A DNA stretch of 8,955 nt from Nitrospirota bacterium (lineage in GTDB: Bacteria; Nitrospirota; JAOUDF01): NCBI GenBank assembly GCA_029859385.1, contig JAOUDF010000104.1, forward strand, positions 1 to 8,955, given 5' to 3'. The notes beneath the pieces were generated by a model. It searched no databases and was not told where the DNA came from. It worked only from the letters and a program-made list of their open reading frames with translations. The position numbers were made by a program, and so were the translations under genes. Below, piece after piece: positions 1 through 6,463 of the stretch (positions are counted from its first letter, which is position 1; every line of letters starts with the position of its first letter).

Positions 1-369
1 AGTAGCCCGTCTATTCATAACGGGCCATTTTCTTCTAACCTTTGAAATATGGTCGATAATAGTGAGCATTTTTTCGGCATGACATGGGTTGATTAAAATC
101 TGCCACAAATACGCGGGGGGATTGTATTCAATACAATAGGCAGATTTGAGTGTCTTTGCTTTTGCACACAGTGTTATTAGGCCGCCATAGCCTGACATTG
201 GATCAAAGATAATCTCGTGTTGCCCCAACTTATCAATGAGTGGGCCAACTCTTTTGGGGTCAAATGCAGCATATGCTCGCCCCTGTTGAATCAGCGAACG
301 GTATATGCCACGTATTAATGACGTGCGCTCAAGCATAGGTGTTAAATTGTTTTTTTCCACTGGTCTCAT
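1..369 (-). CDS. SAM-dependent methyltransferase-like protein, N-terminal 123 residues (partial)
   Basis: An open minus-strand frame runs from an ATG at 369 to the window edge without a stop (exactly 123 codons), so the 3' part is missing. Residues 54-64 read IIFDPMSGYGG, a glycine-rich loop of the D-P-x-x-G-x-G kind that binds S-adenosylmethionine (motif I) in Rossmann methyltransferases, including DNA and RNA methylases. About 20 residues later, CIEYN (79-83) fits the acidic end of strand 2 (motif II) that contacts the SAM ribose. The catalytic motif IV and any target-recognition region lie outside the window, so DNA, RNA and protein remain possible substrates; a nucleic-acid methylase is the likeliest guess. 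The ATG lies 11 nt beyond the stop of the metallophosphoesterase gene and lacks a clear Shine-Dalgarno sequence, which suggests translational coupling. The DNA is AT-rich like that neighbour. Methyltransferase fold is fairly sure; substrate is unknown. Confidence 0.7.
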   Translation of the reverse strand, partial: MRPVEKNNLTPMLERTSLIRGIYRSLIQQGRAYAAFDPKRVGPLIDKLGQHEIIFDPMSGYGGLITLCAKAKTLKSAYCIEYNPPAYLWQILINPCHAEKMLTIIDHISKVRRKWPVMNRRAT

Positions 370-380
370 TTGGGTTGTGC

Positions 381-2417
381 TTAAAATAGCCAACGATTGA
401 CTGCCGAAACTAATTCTTCTCGGATGTCTATTGGGCGATACGTTTTCAAGTCGTCAAGCTTTCTGATTGATAGCCCATTAATCTGAAAATCGTCATGGTT
501 CTGGGCGATATAGTTTGGAAGTAGAACGCAGTTGTTTACCGCCCATGCTATCATATTGCGCGGATTGTCCCAGATATGGCCGTCGTCGTCGCAGTATGCT
601 TTCTCGAAATTACTTTCGATGTCCTCTTTGCTGGTCCAGTTGAGATGGTTGTCTGCCATGTGTAATGTTGTTTCACCTTGAGAGGTCCTGCGCATCAACT
701 TTGAGACGTAGAGATGCCCCACCTTCATACTAGGAGGACTACAGCATTTCTGCCAAGCATCCCAAAGTTCTCTTTCATCATAACCGCTAAGAGTGATAAT
801 TTGTTGAGTTCCTTCTTTTTGTTCTTGATGTAATACAGATAGGCATGTCCAAACCATAGAGGGAGTCATCAGGCGGCGAGGGCGACGTTTCTTGATTTCA
901 TCTAGCACATTCTGTGGCATATCATGTGTGTAGTCGTCGGCAGTGGGTAATATCTTTGAAATTCTGAGGATCTGATCAGTCATGTAGAAACTATTTCCCA
1001 GCCATTTTTGAAGCATTTGCCACGCTGGTTCAATGTTTCTCCCCGCCCCTTCTAGAATGTCATTAAACTGTTTAACGGTAATATGTGATTCATTTCCCCC
1101 CGCTTTCTTATACCATTCCAATAGCTTCTCTATAAAAACATGGCATTGATATTCTTGTGTACCCAAGTCGTCTATCCACAAGTAAATATGACAGCCTAGT
1201 TTCTGTAGACCAGCAGCAACAAAGCACTGAACAGCGTGTATCGGTGTGGGATGCCGTAATCGTACGGGCCAATAAATGCTGACGCCATTGAGAGCAGTCG
1301 GTAAGCTGCCCCGTTCCCACCTTAAAAAATATTGATCTTCCAGAATCTTAAGAAATCCTACAAGGTGGTGAGGTAAATCTTTACAGACGGGCTTCTCTTT
1401 CTGTGTCGTCGGTACCACCGTGGCAGTGAGGTCTCTTAAAAATGTAAGTTTGGCAATACCATTTTCATCGGTTTTATCTGGAATATAATTGGATCGCCAA
1501 TCTCCAGCACCTTGATTGGTATATTCCCGTAGCCTGATTTGCGAATCTGAAGTCTCAAAATCAATCTCAAGCCACGAATAACCATTACGATCTTTAGAGT
1601 CTGCATAACAGGTGCCTGCAGCGCATTTTAAATGTTTACGCGAGTCAGTAAACCATTGGCTATGCTCGTGACCGTGTAAGTAAATGTTAAACTGCGATTC
1701 TATTTTCTGCGTTAGAAGGTTTTTCTCATCCTGATGCAGCCAGTCAAGAGGATGGTGCGCTACAGCGATCTTTAGGTCGCAGTCCTTTATAGCCTCGTAC
1801 GCTTTCTTGTATTGGAATTCTCCTACCCATAGGCGACCTTGCTCACCTTGTTCATGTGAAGCCCAGCTTGAGTTTAGACCTACGATACCGATGTTGAATT
1901 TGTCATTATGAGCAATCTTTCCTGTGGTCAATAATAGATTTTCATCAATCTGCCAAGGTTGGTTTGGTAGTTGTTGAACGAATGATAACCATTCTTTCTG
2001 GCGTTCAATAATTCGTTTCCAAGTTGCCTCTTTCTTTTGCATCAATTTTTCAACGATTTCACTTGTGAATTTATCTCGATAAAGTTTCTGGTCTTCACCG
2101 ACAGAGTTCCGATTTATATCATGATTTCCTGGTACGAGAAGAAGTGGGATGTCTCCCAATGACTTGTTAAAACAGCCGTGTACCTTTTCAATAAATGTTT
2201 TAGCATCATCGAATTGTTTTTTGATTGGTTTCTCTGGAATATCGCCATAAACAAGATCTCCAGAAAATACGATTAAAGATGGCAATAACTTGTCATGGTT
2301 GAAAGCACGATTAAGATCAGTCAGCAATGGGTCGAGCACGCTATTTACGTCGGGGAAATGATCCGGATGACCGATATGCGCATCTGAAAGATGAAGAATC
2401 ACAAATCGCTTGCCCAT
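381..2417 (-). CDS. Calcineurin-like metallophosphoesterase fused to a degenerate TyrRS/TrpRS-like domain (678 aa)
   Basis: Residues about 4-290 carry the full metallophosphoesterase motif set: SDAH with Asp12 and His14, SGD with Asp54, GNHD with Asn98 and His99, AHHP with His221/His222, and GHEH with His250 and His252. These are the ligands for a two-metal centre, so this half should be catalytically competent on a phosphodiester or phosphomonoester. A linker of about 80 residues follows. From about residue 375 to the end, the order of motifs recalls class Ic aminoacyl-tRNA synthetases: TPIHAVQ (391-397) at the HIGH site, IDDLG (415-419) after the next strand, KLMRRTS (573-579) near where KMSKS should be, KAYC (606-609) with NP (618-619), and PIDIR (662-666) near the C-terminus, all recalling the end of archaeal TyrRS. 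The signature motifs are altered, so aminoacylation is unlikely. An upstream in-frame GTG at 2489 lacks a ribosome site; the ATG at 2417 has GGAGG seven bases before it. No signal peptide or membrane segment is seen, so it is probably cytoplasmic. Phosphoesterase is sure; the synthetase-like region is from recalled family sequences. Confidence 0.85.
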   Translation of the reverse strand: MGKRFVILHLSDAHIGHPDHFPDVNSVLDPLLTDLNRAFNHDKLLPSLIVFSGDLVYGDIPEKPIKKQFDDAKTFIEKVHGCFNKSLGDIPLLLVPGNHDINRNSVGEDQKLYRDKFTSEIVEKLMQKKEATWKRIIERQKEWLSFVQQLPNQPWQIDENLLLTTGKIAHNDKFNIGIVGLNSSWASHEQGEQGRLWVGEFQYKKAYEAIKDCDLKIAVAHHPLDWLHQDEKNLLTQKIESQFNIYLHGHEHSQWFTDSRKHLKCAAGTCYADSKDRNGYSWLEIDFETSDSQIRLREYTNQGAGDWRSNYIPDKTDENGIAKLTFLRDLTATVVPTTQKEKPVCKDLPHHLVGFLKILEDQYFLRWERGSLPTALNGVSIYWPVRLRHPTPIHAVQCFVAAGLQKLGCHIYLWIDDLGTQEYQCHVFIEKLLEWYKKAGGNESHITVKQFNDILEGAGRNIEPAWQMLQKWLGNSFYMTDQILRISKILPTADDYTHDMPQNVLDEIKKRRPRRLMTPSMVWTCLSVLHQEQKEGTQQIITLSGYDERELWDAWQKCCSPPSMKVGHLYVSKLMRRTSQGETTLHMADNHLNWTSKEDIESNFEKAYCDDDGHIWDNPRNMIAWAVNNCVLLPNYIAQNHDDFQINGLSIRKLDDLKTYRPIDIREELVSAVNRWLF

Positions 2418-2632
2418 TAAGCCGCCTCCGCTAACTATGCCTTTGTTCTGAAATCCGTTGTGGCAACTCTTGCCGAGCTTCTCAGGCACTTGTTGACCAT
2501 TGATATTGAAGCTCTACCTTATGCTGACTTGTTGCAAGACTCCGGTGCAAAGGTACTTGCAATCTGTGAGACAGAAGTTATGTGGTCCTTCATGAAGCGT
2601 GCATCAAGCATGTTTGCTAGTCAGACAACGAT
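2418..2632. other. Gap between gatB and the metallophosphoesterase gene
   Basis: This 215-bp stretch separates the end of gatB from the start of the accessory pair. No intrinsic terminator (GC stem followed by a T run) is visible after gatB on the minus strand, and no convincing -35/-10 pair precedes the phosphoesterase gene, so read-through from the gat operon is possible. A plus-strand frame is open from 2421 through the gap and its translation looks protein-like, but it has no ribosome site and continues into antisense gatB. It may be a fragment of an older gene or chance. Confidence 0.5.
2425..2429 (-). promoter_or_regulatory. Shine-Dalgarno that fixes the metallophosphoesterase start
   Basis: GGAGG on the minus strand, seven bases before the ATG at 2417. 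The alternative GTG at 2489 has nothing comparable, so the extra 24 N-terminal residues it would add are probably untranslated. Confidence 0.75.
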
Positions 2633-4063
2633 CTACCCCGCCAGCATCTTCTTCAACAGATCATTCACCATCGCCGGATTGGCCTTCCCCTGGCTGGCCT
2701 TCATTACCTGCCCCACGAAGAACCCGAAGAGCTTCTCCTTGCCCGAGCGATAGTCGGCCACATGCTGCGGGTTGGCGGCCATGACTTCCTCGATGACCTT
2801 CTCGATGGCGCCGGTGTCGGTGACCTGCACCAGCCCCTGCTCCTTCACGATGGTCTCGGCGTCCTTTCCGCTCTTGAACATCTCCTCGAAGACGGTTTTA
2901 GCGATCTTGCCGCTGATGGTGCCGTCTTCCATGAGCTTGAGCATTCCTGCCAGCCGCTCGGGGGAGAGCGGGCATTCCTCGATCTCCAGGTTGGCGTTCT
3001 TCAGTTCGCGCATGACGTCGCCCATGATCCAGTTGCTTACGGTCTTGGGCTGGTTGTACGCGGTCACGCAGGCTTCGTAGTAATCGCCCATGGCGCGGCT
3101 CTGGGTGAGGACATCGGCGTCGTATTCGGGAATCCCGTACTGGCTCACGAACCGCTCCCGCTTGGCATCGGGCAGCTCGGGCAGGCCCTCGGTGAGTTCG
3201 TCGATCCATTCCTGGTCGACCACCACCGGCACCAGGTCGGGCTCGGGGAAGTAGCGATAGTCGTGGGCCTCTTCCTTGCTGCGCATGGAGAGGGTAACGC
3301 CCTTGTTGGCGTCCCACAGCCGCGTCTCCTGCACGATACGGCCGCCGCTCATCACCACCTGCTTCTGCCGCTTGATCTCGTATTCGATGGCCTTGGCCAC
3401 GTTCTTGAACGAGTTCATGTTCTTGATCTCGGCCTTGGTGCCCAACTCCTTCTGACCCACGGGACGGATGGAGACGTTGGCGTCGCAGCGCAGGCTGCCT
3501 TCTTCCATGTTGCCGTCGCAGACGCCTATGTAGCGAAGGATGGAGCGGAGCTTGCGCATGTACTCGGCCGCCTCTTCGGGGGTGCGGATGTCGGGCTCGC
3601 CGACGATCTCCATGAGCGGCACGCCGGCGCGGTTGAGGTCCACATGGCTGGCGCCGACGATCCCCTCGTGCAGGTTCTTCCCCGCGTCCTCTTCCAGATG
3701 AATACGGGTGATGCCGATCTTTCTGACCTCTCCTTCCACCACTACGTCGATATGGCCGTGCTGCGCCACTGGCAGCTCGAACTGGGAGATCTGGTACCCC
3801 TTGGGAAGGTCGGGGTAGAAGTAGTTCTTTCTCGCAAAGCGGCTGTAAGGCGCTACGGTGCAATTGGTGGCGATGGCCGTCTTTACGATGTACTCGATGG
3901 CGGTCTTGTTGAGCACCGGCAGAACGCCGGGCATGCCGATGCAGACAGGGCATGTCTGGGTGTTGGGTTCGCTGCCGAAGCGGGTGCTGCACCCGCAGAA
4001 TATCTTCGACTTGGTGGTAAGCTGGGCGTGGACTTCCAACCCTATGACTGCTTCAAATTCCAT
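2633..4063 (-). CDS. gatB: Asp-tRNA(Asn)/Glu-tRNA(Gln) amidotransferase subunit B
   Basis: GatB binds the mischarged tRNA, activates the side-chain carboxylate of Glu or Asp with ATP, and receives ammonia channelled from GatA. At 476 residues it is full length. The N-terminus reads VIGLEVHAQL with Glu10 and His12 of the phosphorylation pocket. Four cysteines (23, 25, 38, 41) in C-x-C...C-x2-C form the zinc site of the cradle domain. RIHLEEDAGK (120-129) contains Glu124 of the kinase site, and DYRYFPEPDL (268-277) is the family signature. The C-terminal third, from about residue 330, is the helical YqeY-type tRNA-binding tail. The ATG at 4063 has GGAG seven bases upstream. The gene follows gatA after 155 nt that hold an inverted-repeat element. 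Its GC content is clearly higher than that of the next gene downstream. Nothing appears truncated. Confidence 0.98.
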   Translation of the reverse strand: MEFEAVIGLEVHAQLTTKSKIFCGCSTRFGSEPNTQTCPVCIGMPGVLPVLNKTAIEYIVKTAIATNCTVAPYSRFARKNYFYPDLPKGYQISQFELPVAQHGHIDVVVEGEVRKIGITRIHLEEDAGKNLHEGIVGASHVDLNRAGVPLMEIVGEPDIRTPEEAAEYMRKLRSILRYIGVCDGNMEEGSLRCDANVSIRPVGQKELGTKAEIKNMNSFKNVAKAIEYEIKRQKQVVMSGGRIVQETRLWDANKGVTLSMRSKEEAHDYRYFPEPDLVPVVVDQEWIDELTEGLPELPDAKRERFVSQYGIPEYDADVLTQSRAMGDYYEACVTAYNQPKTVSNWIMGDVMRELKNANLEIEECPLSPERLAGMLKLMEDGTISGKIAKTVFEEMFKSGKDAETIVKEQGLVQVTDTGAIEKVIEEVMAANPQHVADYRSGKEKLFGFFVGQVMKASQGKANPAMVNDLLKKMLAG

Positions 4064-4121
4064 TTATTGTCTCCATTTCGTGGACAATTTTTATTGAATC
4101 CTGATAGTTTCATAAAAGGCC

Positions 4122-4190
4122 GTCACACCGGTGAAAACCGGTGTCCAGTTGACTCTAAAGGCACTGGATTCCGGCTTTCGCCGGAATGAC
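4122..4190. repeat. Cloverleaf-type inverted-repeat element between gatA and gatB
   Basis: Two perfect 8-bp hairpins with 4-nt loops: ACACCGGT/ACCGGTGT (4125-4144) and ATTCCGGC/GCCGGAAT (4168-4187). Between them CCAGT (4145-4149) pairs with ACTGG (4163-4167), and outside them GTC (4122-4124) pairs with GAC (4188-4190). The whole 69-bp unit can therefore fold as a four-way junction. The GGATTCCGGC-TTTC-GCCGGAATGAC part resembles a dispersed intergenic repeat familiar from several proteobacterial genomes (REP-like, mobilised by RAYT-type transposases in known cases). Neither hairpin is followed by a good T run in the gene direction, so it is not an obvious terminator. Confidence 0.75.
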
Positions 4191-4218
4191 AAAAACATTG
4201 AGTCCGATTGTCGTAGCC

Positions 4219-5682
4219 CTATAGAGCCGGTTTCCTTGATTCGATCCCCGATGACTGCTCATAGCTGTATGCCGCCTGCAGCACCGTTTCCTCGTCGAAA
4301 TGCTTGCCGATGATCTGCAGGCCGATGGGAAGTCCCGCTGACGTATAGCCGCACGGAACGGAGATACCCGGGACCCCCGCCAGGTTCACCGAGATGGTGA
4401 AGATGTCGGAGAGGTACATCTGGAGCGGGTCCTTGGTCTTCTCGCCGAACTTGAAGGCCGGGGTGGGTGCCGTGGGGGTAACGATAAGGTCCACGTCGCC
4501 GAACACGTCGTCGAAATCCTGCTTGATCAAAGTCCGCACCTGCTGCGCCTTGCGGTAGTAGGCATCATAGTAGCCGGACGAGAGGACGTAGGTGCCCAGC
4601 ATGATGCGCCGTTTTACCTCGGGACCGAAGCCCTCGGCGCGGCTCTTCATGTACATCTCAACAAGATCCTTCGAGTGCTCGGTACGGTGGCCGTATTTCA
4701 CACCGTCGTAGCGGGCCAGGTTGGAGCTGGCCTCGGCGGTGGCGAGGATGTAGTAGGTCGCGACTGCGTAGTCGGTGTGGGGGAGCGATATCTCTTTTAC
4801 TTCAGCACCCAGCCCTTCAAGCACCTTGATGGCGCCGCGGACTGACTGTTCCACCTCCCGGTCCATTCCCTCGATGAAATACTCTTTGGGGATGCCGATA
4901 ACCTTCCCCTTCATGTCGACCTCGAGGCACCGCGTATAATCGGGCGACTTGACGTTGGCCGAGGTGGAATCGCGGTGGTCGTGACCGGCGATGACGTTCA
5001 TCATCAGTGCGGCATCGGTGACGTCCTTGGTGAGGGGGCCGATCTGGTCCAGTGACGAGGCGAAGGCGACGAGGCCGTAGCGGGAGACCCGGCCGTAAGT
5101 GGGCTTGAGCCCAACCACGCCGCAGCATGATGCTGGCTGGCGGATGGAACCACCGGTATCGGAACCCAGGGCCGCGATGCATTCGTCTGCCGCAACCGAA
5201 GCGGCAGAGCCGCCGCTGGAGCCGCCGGGGATCCGCTCGGTGTCCCACGGGTTCCGTGTCTTCTGATAGGCGGAATTCTCGGTGGAAGAGCCCATGGCGA
5301 ACTCGTCCATGTTGAGTTTGCCGACGGTGACGGCGCCGTTCTGCTTGAGGCGATGGACCACGGTGGCGTCATAGGGGGGCCTGAAGCCCTTGAGGATTTT
5401 CGATGCGCAGGTTGTCGGCAGCCCCTCGGCGTTGAGGTTGTCCTTGATGGCGACCGGAATGCCGGTAAGGGGCGTTACATGCCCGCCGCCGCGGATGGTC
5501 TTGTCGACCTCGTCGGCCTCCTGCAGGGCCTTCTCGGGCTCGACATGCAGAAATGCGCCGACGGTTGTGTCGACGGCGCTGATCCGGTCCAGGACCGACT
5601 GGGTGATTTCGCGGGATGAAACCTCTCTCTTCTTCAGAAGCTCGTGCAGTTCGTGAATCGTGCGGCGGTGTAATTGGCTCAT
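4219..5682 (-). CDS. gatA: Asp-tRNA(Asn)/Glu-tRNA(Gln) amidotransferase subunit A
   Basis: GatA is the glutaminase subunit: it hydrolyses glutamine and passes ammonia to GatB for transamidation of Glu-tRNA(Gln) or Asp-tRNA(Asn). The 487-residue length is normal. It belongs to the amidase-signature family: VAIKDN supplies the catalytic Lys80, PGGSSGGSAA (152-161) supplies the cis-serine Ser155, and GSDTGGSIR (173-181) supplies the nucleophile Ser179, giving an intact Ser-cisSer-Lys triad. The ATG at 5682 follows AAGGAG at five bases. The gene sits after panD, separated by 114 nt containing a hairpin-rich repeat, and before gatB. The presence of a full GatCAB set suggests that at least one of GlnRS or AsnRS is missing or supplemented in this organism; that is an inference. 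Confidence 0.98.
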   Translation of the reverse strand: MSQLHRRTIHELHELLKKREVSSREITQSVLDRISAVDTTVGAFLHVEPEKALQEADEVDKTIRGGGHVTPLTGIPVAIKDNLNAEGLPTTCASKILKGFRPPYDATVVHRLKQNGAVTVGKLNMDEFAMGSSTENSAYQKTRNPWDTERIPGGSSGGSAASVAADECIAALGSDTGGSIRQPASCCGVVGLKPTYGRVSRYGLVAFASSLDQIGPLTKDVTDAALMMNVIAGHDHRDSTSANVKSPDYTRCLEVDMKGKVIGIPKEYFIEGMDREVEQSVRGAIKVLEGLGAEVKEISLPHTDYAVATYYILATAEASSNLARYDGVKYGHRTEHSKDLVEMYMKSRAEGFGPEVKRRIMLGTYVLSSGYYDAYYRKAQQVRTLIKQDFDDVFGDVDLIVTPTAPTPAFKFGEKTKDPLQMYLSDIFTISVNLAGVPGISVPCGYTSAGLPIGLQIIGKHFDEETVLQAAYSYEQSSGIESRKPAL

Positions 5683-5708
5683 TCAGGCTCCTTGAAATAT
5701 TGTCCCAT

Positions 5709-5789
5709 CCCCACCCCAACCCTCCCCTTGAAGGGGAGGGAGCCAAGTATTCCCTCTCCCTCAGGGAGAGGGCCAGGGTGAGGGTGGGG
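5709..5789. repeat. Double-hairpin C/G-skewed repeat between panD and gatA
   Basis: Two perfect 9-bp hairpins with 3-nt loops: CCCTCCCCT/AGGGGAGGG (5720-5740) and CCCTCTCCC/GGGAGAGGG (5752-5772). They are framed by outer arms CCCCACCC (5709-5716) and GGGTGGGG (5782-5789). Runs of CCCTCTCCC...GGGAGAGGG are a commonly seen dispersed intergenic element in many proteobacteria. There is no T run after either stem, so it is unlikely to be a simple terminator, but the stems in the transcript could affect mRNA stability or expression of gatA relative to panD. Confidence 0.75.
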
Positions 5790-5796
5790 AGCAGGG

Positions 5797-6150
5797 TCAG
5801 CTTTTGACTATCTGATTTTTTGCGTCAACCTTGATGATGGCCGGTTTGTAGTTTTTCAGCTCGTCGTCGGTGTAGAGCTCGTAGCAGAAGACTACCACCT
5901 TGTCTCCGGCAATCCCCTTGCGGGCGGCGGGGCCGTTGAGGCACATGACGCCGGAGCCTCTGGGGCCGGGGATAACATATGTTTCTATCCGCTCACCGTT
6001 GTTGAGGTTGGTGATGGTGACCTGCTCAAAGGCCCTGATACCGGCGGCGTCCATGAGGTCTTCATCTACCGTGAGGCTCCCCTCGTATTCAAGGTTGGCC
6101 TCGGTAATGGTTGCGCGGTGAATCTTGCAGCGAAGCATGGTGCGATACAA
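5797..6150 (-). CDS. panD: Aspartate 1-decarboxylase proenzyme
   Basis: PanD decarboxylates L-aspartate to beta-alanine, the precursor condensed with pantoate to give pantothenate and then CoA. The 117-residue chain is a proenzyme that cleaves itself between Gly24 and Ser25 (EYEGSLTVD), turning Ser25 into the pyruvoyl cofactor. Other family residues are present: Lys9, His11, Tyr22, Arg54, Thr57, Tyr58 and Asn72. The length is close to the usual 115-130. The start is a TTG, supported by GGAGG seven bases upstream and by the conserved MYRTM N-terminus. It begins 12 nt after the gatC stop, so translation is probably coupled. Its position inside the gat block, away from panB and panC, is notable. 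Function is certain. Confidence 0.98.
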   Translation of the reverse strand: MYRTMLRCKIHRATITEANLEYEGSLTVDEDLMDAAGIRAFEQVTITNLNNGERIETYVIPGPRGSGVMCLNGPAARKGIAGDKVVVFCYELYTDDELKNYKPAIIKVDAKNQIVKS

Positions 6151-6157
6151 TGTAAAT

Positions 6158-6162
6158 CCTCC
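6158..6162 (-). promoter_or_regulatory. Shine-Dalgarno for the TTG start of panD
   Basis: GGAGG directly after the gatC stop codon and seven bases before the TTG at 6150. Together with the conserved PanD N-terminus it supports TTG over the internal ATG at codon 5. Confidence 0.8.
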
Positions 6163-6450
6163 TTACTCGATAATCTTGGGTACCCGGTAGCAGCCGTCCG
6201 ACTTCTCCGGGGCGTTTGCCAATGCCTTCTCCCGCGGCAGAGATTCCTTGTCGACATCTTCGCGCAGGACGTTCTGCAGGGGAATGACATGGGACATAGG
6301 GCTTACATCCTTGGTGTCGAGCTCACCCAGCTTGTCGACATAGGTCAGGATGCTGTCGAGCTGGCCGCGCATCACCTCGGTCTCTTCGTCGGTAATGTTG
6401 AGGCGCGCCAATCGGGAAATATGTCGGACATCTTCAGTGGAAATTTTCAC
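6163..6450 (-). CDS. gatC: Asp-tRNA(Asn)/Glu-tRNA(Gln) amidotransferase subunit C
   Basis: GatC is the small non-catalytic subunit that wraps around the GatA-GatB interface and stabilises the complex. The 95-residue length is standard. The N-terminus ISTEDVRHISRLARLNITDEE (from residue 3) is the typical GatC helix with the LARL core, and the C-terminal part has the expected LREDV and final short strand. The start codon is GTG, with AGGAG five bases upstream. It lies 13 nt after the helicase stop and 12 nt before panD, so the three genes are probably one transcript. GatC and GatA, usually adjacent in gatCAB operons, are here separated by panD. Confidence 0.96.
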   Translation of the reverse strand: MKISTEDVRHISRLARLNITDEETEVMRGQLDSILTYVDKLGELDTKDVSPMSHVIPLQNVLREDVDKESLPREKALANAPEKSDGCYRVPKIIE

Positions 6451-6455
6451 CGTTT

Positions 6456-6460
6456 CTCCT
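6456..6460 (-). promoter_or_regulatory. Shine-Dalgarno for the GTG start of gatC
   Basis: AGGAG on the minus strand, five bases before the GTG at 6450. It lies in the 13-nt gap after the helicase stop. Confidence 0.7.
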
Positions 6461-6463
6461 TGT

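Noticed and set aside
2418..2489. N-terminal extension of the phosphoesterase from a GTG at 2489
   Set aside because: No ribosome site at that GTG, whereas the ATG at 2417 has GGAGG at ideal spacing and places the first phosphoesterase strand at the N-terminus.
2898..3992. 364-codon minus-strand frame overlapping gatB
   Set aside because: Arginine- and glutamine-rich shadow of gatB in another frame, with no recognisable domain.
4125..4187. Hairpins after gatA as an intrinsic terminator
   Set aside because: In the gene direction the T run precedes rather than follows the first stem, and the second stem lacks a clean T run; the repeat explanation fits better.
2762..4189. Open frame of 475 codons on the plus strand, antisense to gatB
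   Set aside because: It mirrors gatB in a GC-rich region where antisense frames stay open by codon bias; composition is repetitive in His, Leu, Gly and Val, and gatB is certain.
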